From Rhodoferax sp. (GTDB lineage Bacteria; Pseudomonadota; Gammaproteobacteria; Burkholderiales; Burkholderiaceae_C), in contig SSFF01000013.1 in NCBI GenBank assembly GCA_008015235.1, forward strand, positions 1-64,000: 64,000 nucleotides of DNA. The letters are read 5' to 3'. A program made the translations under genes and the position numbers. Positions 8,962 to 17,761 of this stretch are shown here, one piece after another. The notes beneath the pieces were generated by a model. It was not told the DNA's origin. It saw only the letters and a list, made by a program, of their open reading frames with translations, and did not search any database. The number at the start of each line of letters is the position of its first letter. Position 1 is the stretch's first letter.

Positions 8962-9870
8962 CTACCCCTTCGGCTCAATCGCTGTCTGTCTGTCTTCAAC
9001 CCTCCTCGCGGCGAAGTCGAAAATTTCTTTGGCGTTGAGCACAGCTTTCACTTCCAGCGTCGCTAGCTTCTGGTTCACCACACATACAGCCTGAGAGACA
9101 GACAACACCACATTGCATCCAAAATGCCGCGCGGCATGTAGCAAGGAACGCAGTTGGTCATTACGCGAAAGGTATCCGAGTCGCACTTGGTTGCCGACGC
9201 GTAAAAACCCCACCCCAGATTTAATGCCCAAAATCTTTCCCCGAAAGTCTCCTACTTTCCCGTCATGCGACAGCAATGCAACTTCAATCTGAGACTCACC
9301 GGGTATCAACAAGATTCTCTGTCTGGGAGTTGAGATGAGCTTCATTTGAAACCCATCGACCTGAATCAAACGCTCGCCGCCCTCCACAATGAAACGACGT
9401 AGATCTGGATTTGCATCTCCCCTATAAAATTGAGCAAGTTCATGGGCAGACAGGTCTTCTCGCATCAAAATTTCCTGTCCCGCCTGAATAGATCGCTGCA
9501 CGATTTTTACATCTGCGATACAAGCGTCGACAAGCTGTTTGGCTTCTATGTCATGACGGCCGCCACAGACATCTGGGCTGCGCTTTCCTCGACGGATTTG
9601 ACTACCAAATAGATTTCCCTGAGCACTCACTGGAATCGGCACTTTGACCGTCACTAGGCCATCCCCTACTTCCCAGACGACATCGTTAAGAACATCAAAG
9701 CGCGCAAGAAAGCTCTTGGAAGGATCTGAGCCGCAGATTTCATTGGCTCGTTGTTGAATCAGTTTTTCGATCTGCCGTTTATCAATGAGCACTTTTTGAG
9801 AGTCTGTAACCGGACAAGGTATCTCAAAAGAATATGTTGGCCCGCTATCTGAATCGCGATCTCCCGTCAT
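8962..9870 (-). CDS. Third gene of recombinase trio, unrecognised
   Basis: The product of 302 residues starts at an ATG that shares its A with the TGA of the preceding large recombinase gene (TGATG), so it is translated by coupling. I recognise no domain. The chain is soluble, with a central beta-rich part ('LARFDVLNDVVWEVGDGLVTVKVPIPV', 'QVDGFQMKLISTPRQRILLIPGES') and no signal peptide or membrane segment. By position it is the third member of a recombinase-recombinase-X operon, a layout seen in Tn554-like and gamma-mobile-trio elements (from memory), where the third protein assists transposition. That role is inference. Confidence 0.6.
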   Translation of the reverse strand: MTGDRDSDSGPTYSFEIPCPVTDSQKVLIDKRQIEKLIQQRANEICGSDPSKSFLARFDVLNDVVWEVGDGLVTVKVPIPVSAQGNLFGSQIRRGKRSPDVCGGRHDIEAKQLVDACIADVKIVQRSIQAGQEILMREDLSAHELAQFYRGDANPDLRRFIVEGGERLIQVDGFQMKLISTPRQRILLIPGESQIEVALLSHDGKVGDFRGKILGIKSGVGFLRVGNQVRLGYLSRNDQLRSLLHAARHFGCNVVLSVSQAVCVVNQKLATLEVKAVLNAKEIFDFAARRVEDRQTAIEPKG

Positions 9871-12266
9871 CACATCTCTCCCCGAACTGCGAGCCACAGA
9901 TTCAGCGTCTTTGCGAACCAAGACAATCCAGCCACCGAGTAGGCAGCACCAGATGCAGAGCTAGGTGTCGACACTCGATTGTCGACCAGTCCGAGCCGTA
10001 TAGCGGGTCGACCACGTCGAAGCGATTGTGCCCTCCATGTGCCGTGCCGGCCGTACCCTTCAGGAAGTGCGCCCAGCTCTGCGGCAAACAGAACAAGCTC
10101 GTGTTTCCTGTAGCCTGCCTCAACCAGACTCTGGTAGAACACATCGGACCAGTAGCCGGTAGCCAGGGAAATGTCATTTTGTCGGCAGCAGTCATTCAGT
10201 GCCGACGCCAGGGCTCTAGTGGAATGCGTGTCGGCAGAGATTTTCTTCAGGTGACGCTTGAATTTTTCGTACTTTGGTTGTTGGCTATGCCTTGCACGGG
10301 GCCCCCAATCCAGAATAGCAACCCGGACATCTCGCTCGGTCTGCAAAGGACTTTCGCGACTGGACCATCGATGTTTTGTGACTTGAAAGAGCTGGCCGAG
10401 AGCGTGATTTTCTATTTCGAATTTGGCAAGAACGACCGGTATTTCAACTCCCGTGGCGAGATCACTCATGAGGTCCATGAATTGATCTACTGAAAGATGT
10501 TGAATATTTTTCCGGGCCATCGGCGGGTCTTGTTTGATGGCCTCTCGTTTTTGCAATTCAAACAATTCTTTGAGAACAGGAAATTCTTCGCTCTGTTGAT
10601 TGCATTGCACCAGATTAGGGTGCACGTAACGTGCAACCAATTGCTTCAGCGGCAACTCAATCTGGTGCACATACACGCTTGTCGAATCAGGATTACCATG
10701 GCCGCATTGCTTGGACATGGCCTCCCAGGCTACTTCGTCGGTGGTAGCTTGCGTGGTCAAGCAAGCCAATGCCTGAACACTGATTGCCGAATGGCGCAGA
10801 GAATATATCGAAGCTTGCTTGTCGCCAGTAGCCCAGCGCAGCGCACGGTTTACAAGATCGATGGTTTCGCCCTCGGCATAAGCACCTTCTGGGTATCCAG
10901 GAGCGCCAAAGAAGAACAGGTCAGGCCCGGAGTCCTGATCCGGGAGAGCTTCCTCTTCACACCGTTTCGTCTTGTATTCCAGCAGCGTTCGGCACAGAAG
11001 TTCACTATCGATATCGACATGCATTCGATTGTGCAGAGATTTGTGTGTTCCATCTTTACGTCGAGGAAAGACTACCAAGGTCGCAATACCTTTTGGACAT
11101 ACATCCACGAGCCGAATCTGGAAGTACTCACTCGTTCTTAGCGGAATCGCTAGCCCGAGGAGAATGACCAACCGAGCTTGCGCCGCGAGCCGCGGATTTC
11201 CTGTCGTACCGGATACGTACTCAAGAGCAAGTTCTGCTTCGTGGGGCCAGATAACCTGCGCGTTCGGAACCGACTGGAGTTGTGCTTTGCCAAGTGATCG
11301 AAGCAACGGGGCTCCGCGCAAAACAAGACGTGTGTGAAGGATGTCGATTAACGATTTTGCCTGCCCCTGCCTGGAACTTGGATGAGCAGCAAGAATCGAT
11401 GTGTAGCTTTTTATATAGGCCTCGGACTCACTCTCCATCCCCAAGTCAAGCAACGCAGAAACCCAGGGAACAAATGTGGTGCACAAATACGTGGAGATGC
11501 TCGACGGAGCCAGCAACCCCCCGTTCATCCCGCCGGTCTCAATCACCTCTTTCAGGCAAAGTAGCGACAGGGCCTGTATCTGGCCTTCAACACGTGCAGC
11601 GTGAAAGTGTTGGTCAATGCAGTCAACCATAAGCTGGCGACCAGTACCCCGCGCACCTTTTCTGCGGGCGATGTCCTCAAGCTGCGACACGACAAAGCCA
11701 GCTGTAATCAATGACTTGCTAAATTGTGGCCACCCAAGATAATCGATTGATAATCCACCGGCACTGGAATTCGGTGCCACAGCCCGCGTCACGCTTCTCC
11801 ACAATGCGTAGCGCCCAATCAACTGAAATCGATCCTCGCCCGTGCAATGCCCAAAGAGCACGCCAGGCATGCGCTTTGACCAATAATCTCTCGCTGCCGC
11901 GATCAGTTGCTTGTGATGTTTTCCTCGTCCAAGCTTAAAAATATCAGCCAACTCGCTGTCTACTTTTTTTAGATCCTCTTTCTTAAAAAAGACACCCTTG
12001 TTCCTCGCTAGGTATTCGATCGTGGTGGGCTGCAGATACCTGCGATCCGTCCATCCACCGGCAAGCGCGAACTCCAAACAGATGTTTTCAGTGTCAAGCT
12101 CATATGTCGAGATCGCCCCAGCCATCAGAGCCCGATGATTGGATACATCAATGACAGCCTCAATACAAACTAGCGCGATCCACACCCCTGAACGCGGACT
12201 AAAACGCGAAGCGGCAAGTGCCTTAAAAACCTCATCAATAGCAATGGGAGGGACAGGATCAAGCAT
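9870..12266 (-). CDS. Large tyrosine recombinase-like protein (trio member 2)
   Basis: I chose the ATG at 12266, preceded by GAGGGTGACC, overlapping the stop of the upstream gene by 8 bp. The product of 798 residues is twice the size of a normal phage integrase. Its central part carries the tyrosine-recombinase boxes: R377 in 'LAIPLRTSEY', R491-H492 in 'IYSLRHSAIS' (Y replaces the usual first H), H523 in 'CGHGNPDSTS' and nucleophile candidate Y532 in 'VYVH'. About 370 residues precede the catalytic domain and 265 follow it; neither end is recognised. It likely performs strand exchange for the mobile unit, together with the neighbouring recombinase-like protein. Confidence 0.7.
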   Translation of the reverse strand: MLDPVPPIAIDEVFKALAASRFSPRSGVWIALVCIEAVIDVSNHRALMAGAISTYELDTENICLEFALAGGWTDRRYLQPTTIEYLARNKGVFFKKEDLKKVDSELADIFKLGRGKHHKQLIAAARDYWSKRMPGVLFGHCTGEDRFQLIGRYALWRSVTRAVAPNSSAGGLSIDYLGWPQFSKSLITAGFVVSQLEDIARRKGARGTGRQLMVDCIDQHFHAARVEGQIQALSLLCLKEVIETGGMNGGLLAPSSISTYLCTTFVPWVSALLDLGMESESEAYIKSYTSILAAHPSSRQGQAKSLIDILHTRLVLRGAPLLRSLGKAQLQSVPNAQVIWPHEAELALEYVSGTTGNPRLAAQARLVILLGLAIPLRTSEYFQIRLVDVCPKGIATLVVFPRRKDGTHKSLHNRMHVDIDSELLCRTLLEYKTKRCEEEALPDQDSGPDLFFFGAPGYPEGAYAEGETIDLVNRALRWATGDKQASIYSLRHSAISVQALACLTTQATTDEVAWEAMSKQCGHGNPDSTSVYVHQIELPLKQLVARYVHPNLVQCNQQSEEFPVLKELFELQKREAIKQDPPMARKNIQHLSVDQFMDLMSDLATGVEIPVVLAKFEIENHALGQLFQVTKHRWSSRESPLQTERDVRVAILDWGPRARHSQQPKYEKFKRHLKKISADTHSTRALASALNDCCRQNDISLATGYWSDVFYQSLVEAGYRKHELVLFAAELGALPEGYGRHGTWRAQSLRRGRPAIRLGLVDNRVSTPSSASGAAYSVAGLSWFAKTLNLWLAVRGEM

Positions 12267-14319
12267 GGTCACCCTCTTCATCACTCACCTCATGGAAGTC
12301 CTGCCCCAGCAAATCTGAAATTTCACACTCCATTGCGCTGCGCAACTTTTCAGCGTCATCTTCAAAGACGGCCAAGCGCTTCGGGCCATATGGAACGAGA
12401 TAATTTGTCTGGTGACGCATCAACAAGTCCACTTGACGCTGGAGGACGCCGCGCTCCATCAACCGCCAAGGCCAGAAGTGGCGTCCAAAGTTTCGGACCG
12501 GGCACAACTTCGCGGGGAGATGGCGCTGCCAAGTATCCGTACCCGCCGACTGGATGGTATTGATCCCACAGACGTGGAAAAGTGGGTACGTACCATCTTT
12601 GGCCGAAGCTTCAATGTGAAAGCAAAGTTCGACCATCCGAGTGTTTTCCACATCTCTATGGGCGAGGAAGGCTGCAACTGCTGAAGTCCAAATTTCCAAG
12701 ACCGAACGCAATTGCTTGATCACGGGTATTGGACGAGGTGGGTCAGCATGCGTATCTTTGTCGTTCACAAAAATACGCGGTGCTTGCACAAGATCAGTCC
12801 AATCAACCGGGTAGCTGACGCGGTTACGTAAGGCCAAGAACCATGCAGCCAAGAAGGTGCAATAAGCAGCCCATTTGTTCAACTGCTCGACCGTGCGCAC
12901 GCGGGCCGGTGGTACGCAACTTGAGCGCAGAAAATCGGCAATATTGCGAAGGGCATCCGGACGTGGGGTCAACGCAGACCCAATGTACTGATCATCGCTG
13001 CCCTCTCGGTGGAGCGATCCCCAGCCTAGGTACTCATACACCCTGGCTGTTAATTCATCCACCCGGCGTTGTGGACAGACGGAGTAGGAGCGCCGACCCG
13101 TCGATACCAGCCACCAGGATTGAGTGGCAATGGCCACAGGCCAGCGGTGTGCTCCGTCTTTCAACAGCAGCACAGGCAAAGTTGATTGGATCCGACTTAG
13201 CGTGACTCTGTGGGCATCTGTTCCCACTAGCGTCGCACGTGGATTTGGGAGTTGAAATTCAATGAGTTGACCGAGCTTTTGTGCTTCAGGCTTATCCGCT
13301 TCGATCATACGAAGAGCCTTCAGAAGAAAGCTTGGGAGATAGACACAGCCCTGCTTTGTCGGAACGTACAAATGGGCTGAAGACTCTGGTGAACGTTCCG
13401 ATATATCTACCACCATCCCCAAATCGAACACATAACGTCCGCTTTCCAAATCGATGTGGGCGAGATATTTAGGCGCTTTAACATTGGACTGCAACGGCAG
13501 CTCTTTCAGCAGGCGCTCGGGCAGACGAGTTATGAGCTGCAAGCAGCTCGCCATGGTTGTACAGTCCCCCACTTTCACGCGTGCGCGCAGTTCTTGCCCA
13601 GCTTGATGCAAAGCGTTGCAAGTGAGGGCATCCCTTCCCGGCATGGCTCGAACCTTGTTGCTCGACGCATCGCGGATGTGGGTTGCCCAGTGCCTGCACA
13701 GGTCGCCGTTGAAAACGCCCCAGGGGGATTTGACGGTCGGATCAGGTTCTGCTGTGAAACGGGGGCGAATCAGGCCTATTTCGGCGGCGCTGACTGGGTT
13801 CAATTCAATCGCTTTAATTAAGCCTTTACGCGCAGCACGTAGGTATCGCTCAATTCCCTCCATTGTGTCCGCCGAGGAGTTCACCGAGAAGGCGAGCCGT
13901 CCTACCTTGACGACCGTACTATTTTTTGGCTTCCAGTCGATGAGGTATTGGCTGAGCATCCAATGCCCCACCAATTTTCGTGCCTCCGGCAGGACCTGCA
14001 TGTTACTGATGAGATGCGGCCTGCGCATTTCGATCAAAAACAAGTACAGACGGTGACTCTCGCTTTGACCATGGAGAGGATTGCGCTTCGCCGGTGCGAC
14101 CTCATGGCCTGATGCTTCAATGTAACCGCGTAGGTCGCGGTTTATCCACCCCTCAAAATCAGGGTACTCAGGGCTAACCGCCTGCAGACATTCAAGAAGC
14201 GCCCTTAAAGCAGCTGATCGATAAGCCCAGCCTTCTGGTGCACCACTACAGCACCTACAGAACTCTTCAAGTCTTTCGAAATCCCAGCTTGAACGGGGAC
14301 CAGCAAGGTCGTTTCGCAT
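12259..14319 (-). CDS. Tyrosine recombinase-like protein (trio member 1)
   Basis: The start is the ATG preceded by GGAGGTTTTAT. The product has 686 residues. Near its C-terminus it has the recombinase layout in diverged form: box I-like 'FLALRNRVSYPVDWTDL', then 'NFGRHFWPWRLMERG' with R613-H614, then 'DLLMRHQTNYLVPYG' with H636 and a possible nucleophile Y644. The usual GH is RH, and the first H of HxxR is N. It is therefore either a divergent active recombinase or a structural partner of the next gene. It leads a three-gene operon with every junction overlapping. No known family is assigned. Confidence 0.6.
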   Translation of the reverse strand: MRNDLAGPRSSWDFERLEEFCRCCSGAPEGWAYRSAALRALLECLQAVSPEYPDFEGWINRDLRGYIEASGHEVAPAKRNPLHGQSESHRLYLFLIEMRRPHLISNMQVLPEARKLVGHWMLSQYLIDWKPKNSTVVKVGRLAFSVNSSADTMEGIERYLRAARKGLIKAIELNPVSAAEIGLIRPRFTAEPDPTVKSPWGVFNGDLCRHWATHIRDASSNKVRAMPGRDALTCNALHQAGQELRARVKVGDCTTMASCLQLITRLPERLLKELPLQSNVKAPKYLAHIDLESGRYVFDLGMVVDISERSPESSAHLYVPTKQGCVYLPSFLLKALRMIEADKPEAQKLGQLIEFQLPNPRATLVGTDAHRVTLSRIQSTLPVLLLKDGAHRWPVAIATQSWWLVSTGRRSYSVCPQRRVDELTARVYEYLGWGSLHREGSDDQYIGSALTPRPDALRNIADFLRSSCVPPARVRTVEQLNKWAAYCTFLAAWFLALRNRVSYPVDWTDLVQAPRIFVNDKDTHADPPRPIPVIKQLRSVLEIWTSAVAAFLAHRDVENTRMVELCFHIEASAKDGTYPLFHVCGINTIQSAGTDTWQRHLPAKLCPVRNFGRHFWPWRLMERGVLQRQVDLLMRHQTNYLVPYGPKRLAVFEDDAEKLRSAMECEISDLLGQDFHEVSDEEGDHA

Positions 14320-14694
14320 ATAAAACCTCCATAGCAAAGCCCTTTAGCTACCAAAGCCAAAGGTCGGTTGATTTGCAAATTGGTGCCCGAACTAAATCGG
14401 ACGGGTTTTGATATGCCAGACCTGCGCGTCAAGAAGACACGTGTCGACGAAGACTTCGGCGACCCAAAGGTCACAAAGCCAGTGGGCCAATGTTAATAAA
14501 TTTTTCCCGTTCGAACTGAAAAAAACCCCTTAAAAACGTTTCACTTTCTGCATTTTTTGCGCGTCATCGGTCTTGGGAGAGCCACCTACAGTTGGGCCTA
14601 GCGATGCCTCTCTGTGCATGTGCTGCTCAGAGAAATCATTTGTTGAAGAGAGACTGAGTTTGTATCGCGGATACCCGGCGGCGAGGCTGGGGGC
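14320..14694. other. Gene-free stretch upstream of the recombinase trio
   Basis: About 375 bp without a convincing gene, holding the promoter side of the trio. It is locally AT-rich around 14490-14550. The sequence between 14560 and 14694 is joined directly to the interior of umuC at a breakpoint near 14695, so an end of the mobile unit or a deletion junction lies here. No clear terminal inverted repeat was found. Confidence 0.4.
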
Positions 14695-15577
14695 CACCAA
14701 GACCCTAGCCAAGCTGGCCAATCACATCGCCAAGGATGCCGAGCGCAAACCCGGCAGCTACCCAGAACACCTGGCCCAGGTGTGCAATCTGGAGGCCCTG
14801 TCACCGGCAGACAAGGACAGCCTCTTCGCTACTACTGCAGTCGAATAAGTCTGGGGCATTGGACGCCAGATCAGCAAGCAGCTGCATGCCGGTGGGGTGC
14901 AAACGGTGTACGACCTGCTGCAGCTCGATCCCGCCACCATCAAGCGTGGCTGGTCGGTGATGCTGGAGCGCACGGTGCGTGAGTTGAGAGGCATTACCTG
15001 CATTGACCTGGAAGACAGCCACCAGCCGCGCCAGGAGATCGCCTGCACCCGCTCCTTTGGCCATCCTGTCAGAGCGCACCAGGAACTGGAAGAAGCCGTG
15101 ACGACCTTTGCGAGTCGGGCCGCGGAGAAGCTGCGCAAGCAGCACAGCCTGTGCGGTCAGGTGCTGGTGTTCATTCGTACCAGTCCATTCCGGAAGACTC
15201 CCCAGTACAGCCGCTCCTTGGTGGTGCCCCTGCGCAGACCCACGGACGACACCGCCCACCTGGTGCATGCCGCATTGCTGGGGCTCAAGGCCATCTACCT
15301 AGAGGGCTTTGATTACGCCAAGGCCGGAGTGATGCTGATGGATCTGCAGTCCGACCAGCTGCACCAGTTGGAACTGGATCTGGAGGACGAGCCAGACCGG
15401 GATCGGACGCGGTTGATGATGGCGCTTGATACGGTCAATTCCCGCTATGGCAAGGGAACCTTGAAGATGGGCAGTGCGGGCACCCAGACCCAGAAGCGCA
15501 ACTGGACAATGAAGCAGATGCGCAGGACGCCACGATACACGACCGATGTGCGGGATATGGTGATGGTGAAGGCGTGA
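14695..15577 (+). pseudogene. umuC: umuC (DNA polymerase V catalytic subunit) remnant
   Basis: The reading frame opens at 'GATKTLAKLANHIAKDAERK', the start of the middle part of Y-family polymerase UmuC, and runs through 'TRSFGHPVRAHQELEEAV' and 'TLKMGSAG' to the normal C-terminal end. The N-terminal ~150 residues, including the catalytic palm motifs, are missing. A TAA at 14846-14848 interrupts the same frame where UmuC should read 'EVWGIGRR'. Both defects show it is a pseudogene. UmuC with UmuD' performs SOS translesion synthesis; no umuD is next to it. The 5' break coincides with the flank of the recombinase unit. Confidence 0.88.
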
Positions 15578-15718
15578 GGGGTGCCCCCGATCCAAAACGT
15601 AACAAAGCTTTACCTGCGGTTAAGAAAACCCTAACGTGGAAGGCGCACTATTGGAACTGGGCAACCTGATTCCCCCGCGTTCCACCTCCCTGACGCGGCC
15701 AGCTTCATGCTGGTTTGA

Positions 15719-15744
15719 CCCGGCCATCGTGCCGGGTTTTTCTT
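15719..15744 (+). terminator. Rho-independent terminator after umuC remnant
   Basis: A hairpin with stem CCCGGC/GCCGGG and a 6-base loop is followed by TTTTTCTTTT on the plus strand. It would end transcription through the umuC remnant. Confidence 0.75.
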
Positions 15745-15815
15745 TTGTCTAAGTCAGCTTGGGGCCAGTTACGGACACTGGTGAATGACTGCTATATCGT
15801 TTCCAAATTTCGGAG

Positions 15816-15832
15816 AAATCCAGGGCGATTCA
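15816..15832. mobile_element. Solo IS3-type terminal repeat relic
   Basis: AAATCCAGGGCGATTCA matches the inner-to-outer end of the IS at the left edge of the window (AAACCCGGGGCGATTCA) except at two positions. No transposase lies beside it, so it is probably a leftover IS end. Confidence 0.45.
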
Positions 15833-15891
15833 GGACTTCGAAGCCCATTGTTACTGGAATTGAGGGAGACGTTGTCTTGACTGTGGGTCTG

Positions 15892-16533
15892 TCAAATGTC
15901 AGTAACCGGCACGGGCCATGCGCGCATCGCGACGTCGGCAGTCGCCAGCAGGTTTTCGTGACTGACCCCGTCTGCCGCTTGCATGGACATGCCGCGAAAC
16001 ACTGTGGCATAGAAGTTGGCCAGTGTCACTGGGTCAGTGGCGGCGGGCAATTCGCCGTTCTTGATGCCGAGCTCGATGCGGCGGCGTACGCCTTCGTCTC
16101 TGGCGGCACGGCGCTTGGCTAGGGCCGCCTGGATGTGGGCCGAGGACTTCGAACAGTTGGTGGCAGCCATCACGATCATGCAACCGCGCGGGTGACAGGG
16201 GTGTGTCCACTCTTTGGCTGACTCTTCAAGACCTCGCTTGATAGCTAGGTAGGCCGTCGGTTCCTCTTCCAGGGCGCGTGGGTAGCCAGCACCTGGGCCT
16301 ACAGAGTAGCGCTCGATGGCTTCGAGGAACAAGCGTTCCTTGTCGCCAAAGGCCGTGTAGAGGCTGGGCGCCGTGATGCCCATAGCCGAGGTCAGCTCGC
16401 TGATGGACGCCGCCTCGTAGCCACGCTGCCAGAAGACATGCATCGCGCTTTCCAGCGCTGCCTCTCGGTCAAAGGAAAGCGGTCGGCCGCGGGGCCTGGT
16501 GGCTTTACTGGTGTTGTCTTGCGTCATTTCCAT
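15892..16533 (-). CDS. TetR/AcrR-family repressor
   Basis: This 213-residue protein has a TetR-type N-terminal helix-turn-helix: 'AALESAMHVFWQRGYEAASISELTSAMGITAPSLYTAFGDKERLF' at residues 24-68. The C-terminal ligand domain resembles the TetR_C group found beside redox enzymes ('CHPRGCMIVMAATNCS'). It is divergent from an operon of a medium-chain dehydrogenase, a flavin monooxygenase and a DUF1993 protein, so it most likely represses that operon and itself. A palindrome-like site covers its start codon. The inducer is not evident; two cysteines in 'CHPRGC' could allow sensing of electrophiles, which is speculation. Confidence 0.85.
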   Translation of the reverse strand: MEMTQDNTSKATRPRGRPLSFDREAALESAMHVFWQRGYEAASISELTSAMGITAPSLYTAFGDKERLFLEAIERYSVGPGAGYPRALEEEPTAYLAIKRGLEESAKEWTHPCHPRGCMIVMAATNCSKSSAHIQAALAKRRAARDEGVRRRIELGIKNGELPAATDPVTLANFYATVFRGMSMQAADGVSHENLLATADVAMRAWPVPVTDI

Positions 16534-16611
16534 AGTGATCGATAATAAATGCCTTGACGCTCGAAATCAAGTTTGCTACATTTCGCCCATAATTTCATAG
16601 CGACCGTTATG
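16531..16611. promoter_or_regulatory. Divergent promoter region with paired TetR operators
   Basis: Two related sites, CATAGTGATCGATAAT (16531-16546) and CATAGCGACCGTTATG (16596-16611), lie 65 bp apart as direct repeats, each partly palindromic. Between them is a sigma70-like promoter for the plus-strand operon: TTGACG at 16554-16559, a 17-bp spacer and TACATT at 16577-16582. One site overlaps the repressor's ATG and the other lies just past the predicted operon start, a typical repression arrangement. Confidence 0.6.
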
Positions 16612-16681
16612 AATATGTGAAAAATGTGCTCCATGACCCCCTCTAAGGGCATGAGTTATGGACTAACTGAGGATTTCGACG

Positions 16682-17695
16682 ATGAAGACAGTGCGATGGA
16701 CATCAGAGCGCAAGCCTGGCTTGAAGCTCCATGATGAAGCGGTGCCAAATCCTGGCCCTCATGAGGTTGTAGTGAGAGTCCATGCTGCGTCGCTGAATTT
16801 CCGCGATCAAGCAATCCTTGATGATGCATATGGCGCTCCGACAAAGCCAAATGGTGTTCCCTTGTCGGACGGGGCAGGCGAAGTGGTTGCCGTCGGTCGC
16901 AACGTCACACGTGCGAAGGTCGGAGACCGCGTGTCAGCGTCATGCTGCCAGCACTGGATCGGCGGAACTGCGCGTCCGGAATACCAAGCCGACAGTCTCG
17001 GCATCATGACGGATGGATGGCTCGCCGAGAACATCCTGTTGCACGAGAACGCCATCGTGCACCTGCCGAGCTACATCTCCTACGCAGAGGCAGCGTCGCT
17101 ACCTTGTGCAGCCGTCACGGCTTGGACGGGCCTGAACCTGTCGTCGCCCCTTCAGGCCGGCGAGACAGTATTGGTGCAGGGCACCGGTGGTGTGGCGCTG
17201 TTCTCGCTTCAGATCGCGAAGATGTTCGGCGCGAAGGTGCTCGCCATCACCTCGTCGGACGAGAAGGCCGAGCGACTCAAGACGCTGGGGGCAGCCGCCG
17301 TCGTCAACTACCGATCGCACCCTGATTGGGACAAGGAAATCCTCGCCCTGACGGATGGACGAGGTGTCGACAAGACGATCGACATCGCCGGAGAAAAGAC
17401 GATCGTGAAGTCGGCGGCGGCAACTCGCAACGGGGGCGACATCTCCCTCGTCGGGTTCACCAGCGGCTTCGGTGGTGGACTGCCGCCGATCAACATCCTC
17501 GCAAAGTCGCTCCACGTCGCCGGCACGGCCATCGGGTCCCGTGCGACCTTTGAGGCATTGTTGCGAGCCATGGCCTTGCACGAGGTGCATCCTGTGCTCG
17601 ATCAGGTCTTCCCATTCGCCGACTACCAAGCGGCGTATCAGCGACTCAAAAGCGGCGCGCACGTTGGCAAGGTGGTGATCGATGTCGCGCACTGA
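16682..17695 (+). CDS. Zinc-independent medium-chain dehydrogenase (quinone-oxidoreductase type)
   Basis: The 337-residue product is a medium-chain dehydrogenase/reductase. The N-terminal GroES-like part includes 'GPHEVVVRVHAASLNFRDQAI' and 'PLSDGAGEVVAVGRNV'. The Rossmann part shows 'GETVLVQGTGGVALFSLQIA' with the nucleotide-binding GTGGVA loop near residues 160-185. The structural-zinc cysteine cluster of alcohol dehydrogenases is absent, which points to an NADPH-dependent quinone or enone reductase. It is the first gene of a three-gene operon controlled by the divergent TetR protein. It probably reduces reactive carbonyls or quinones; the substrate is unknown. Confidence 0.85.
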   Translation: MKTVRWTSERKPGLKLHDEAVPNPGPHEVVVRVHAASLNFRDQAILDDAYGAPTKPNGVPLSDGAGEVVAVGRNVTRAKVGDRVSASCCQHWIGGTARPEYQADSLGIMTDGWLAENILLHENAIVHLPSYISYAEAASLPCAAVTAWTGLNLSSPLQAGETVLVQGTGGVALFSLQIAKMFGAKVLAITSSDEKAERLKTLGAAAVVNYRSHPDWDKEILALTDGRGVDKTIDIAGEKTIVKSAAATRNGGDISLVGFTSGFGGGLPPINILAKSLHVAGTAIGSRATFEALLRAMALHEVHPVLDQVFPFADYQAAYQRLKSGAHVGKVVIDVAH

Positions 17696-17761
17696 CATGA
17701 CCTCTGGCCTTTTCCGGCGTGCTGCACACGTCAGCCGCTCTGCCGAGAGGAGCCCCACGCG

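Noticed and set aside
14573-14848. Short plus-strand gene starting MGEPPTVGPSD
   Set aside because: Its C-terminal half is the umuC remnant; the start is unrelated flank joined to it, so it is not an independent gene.
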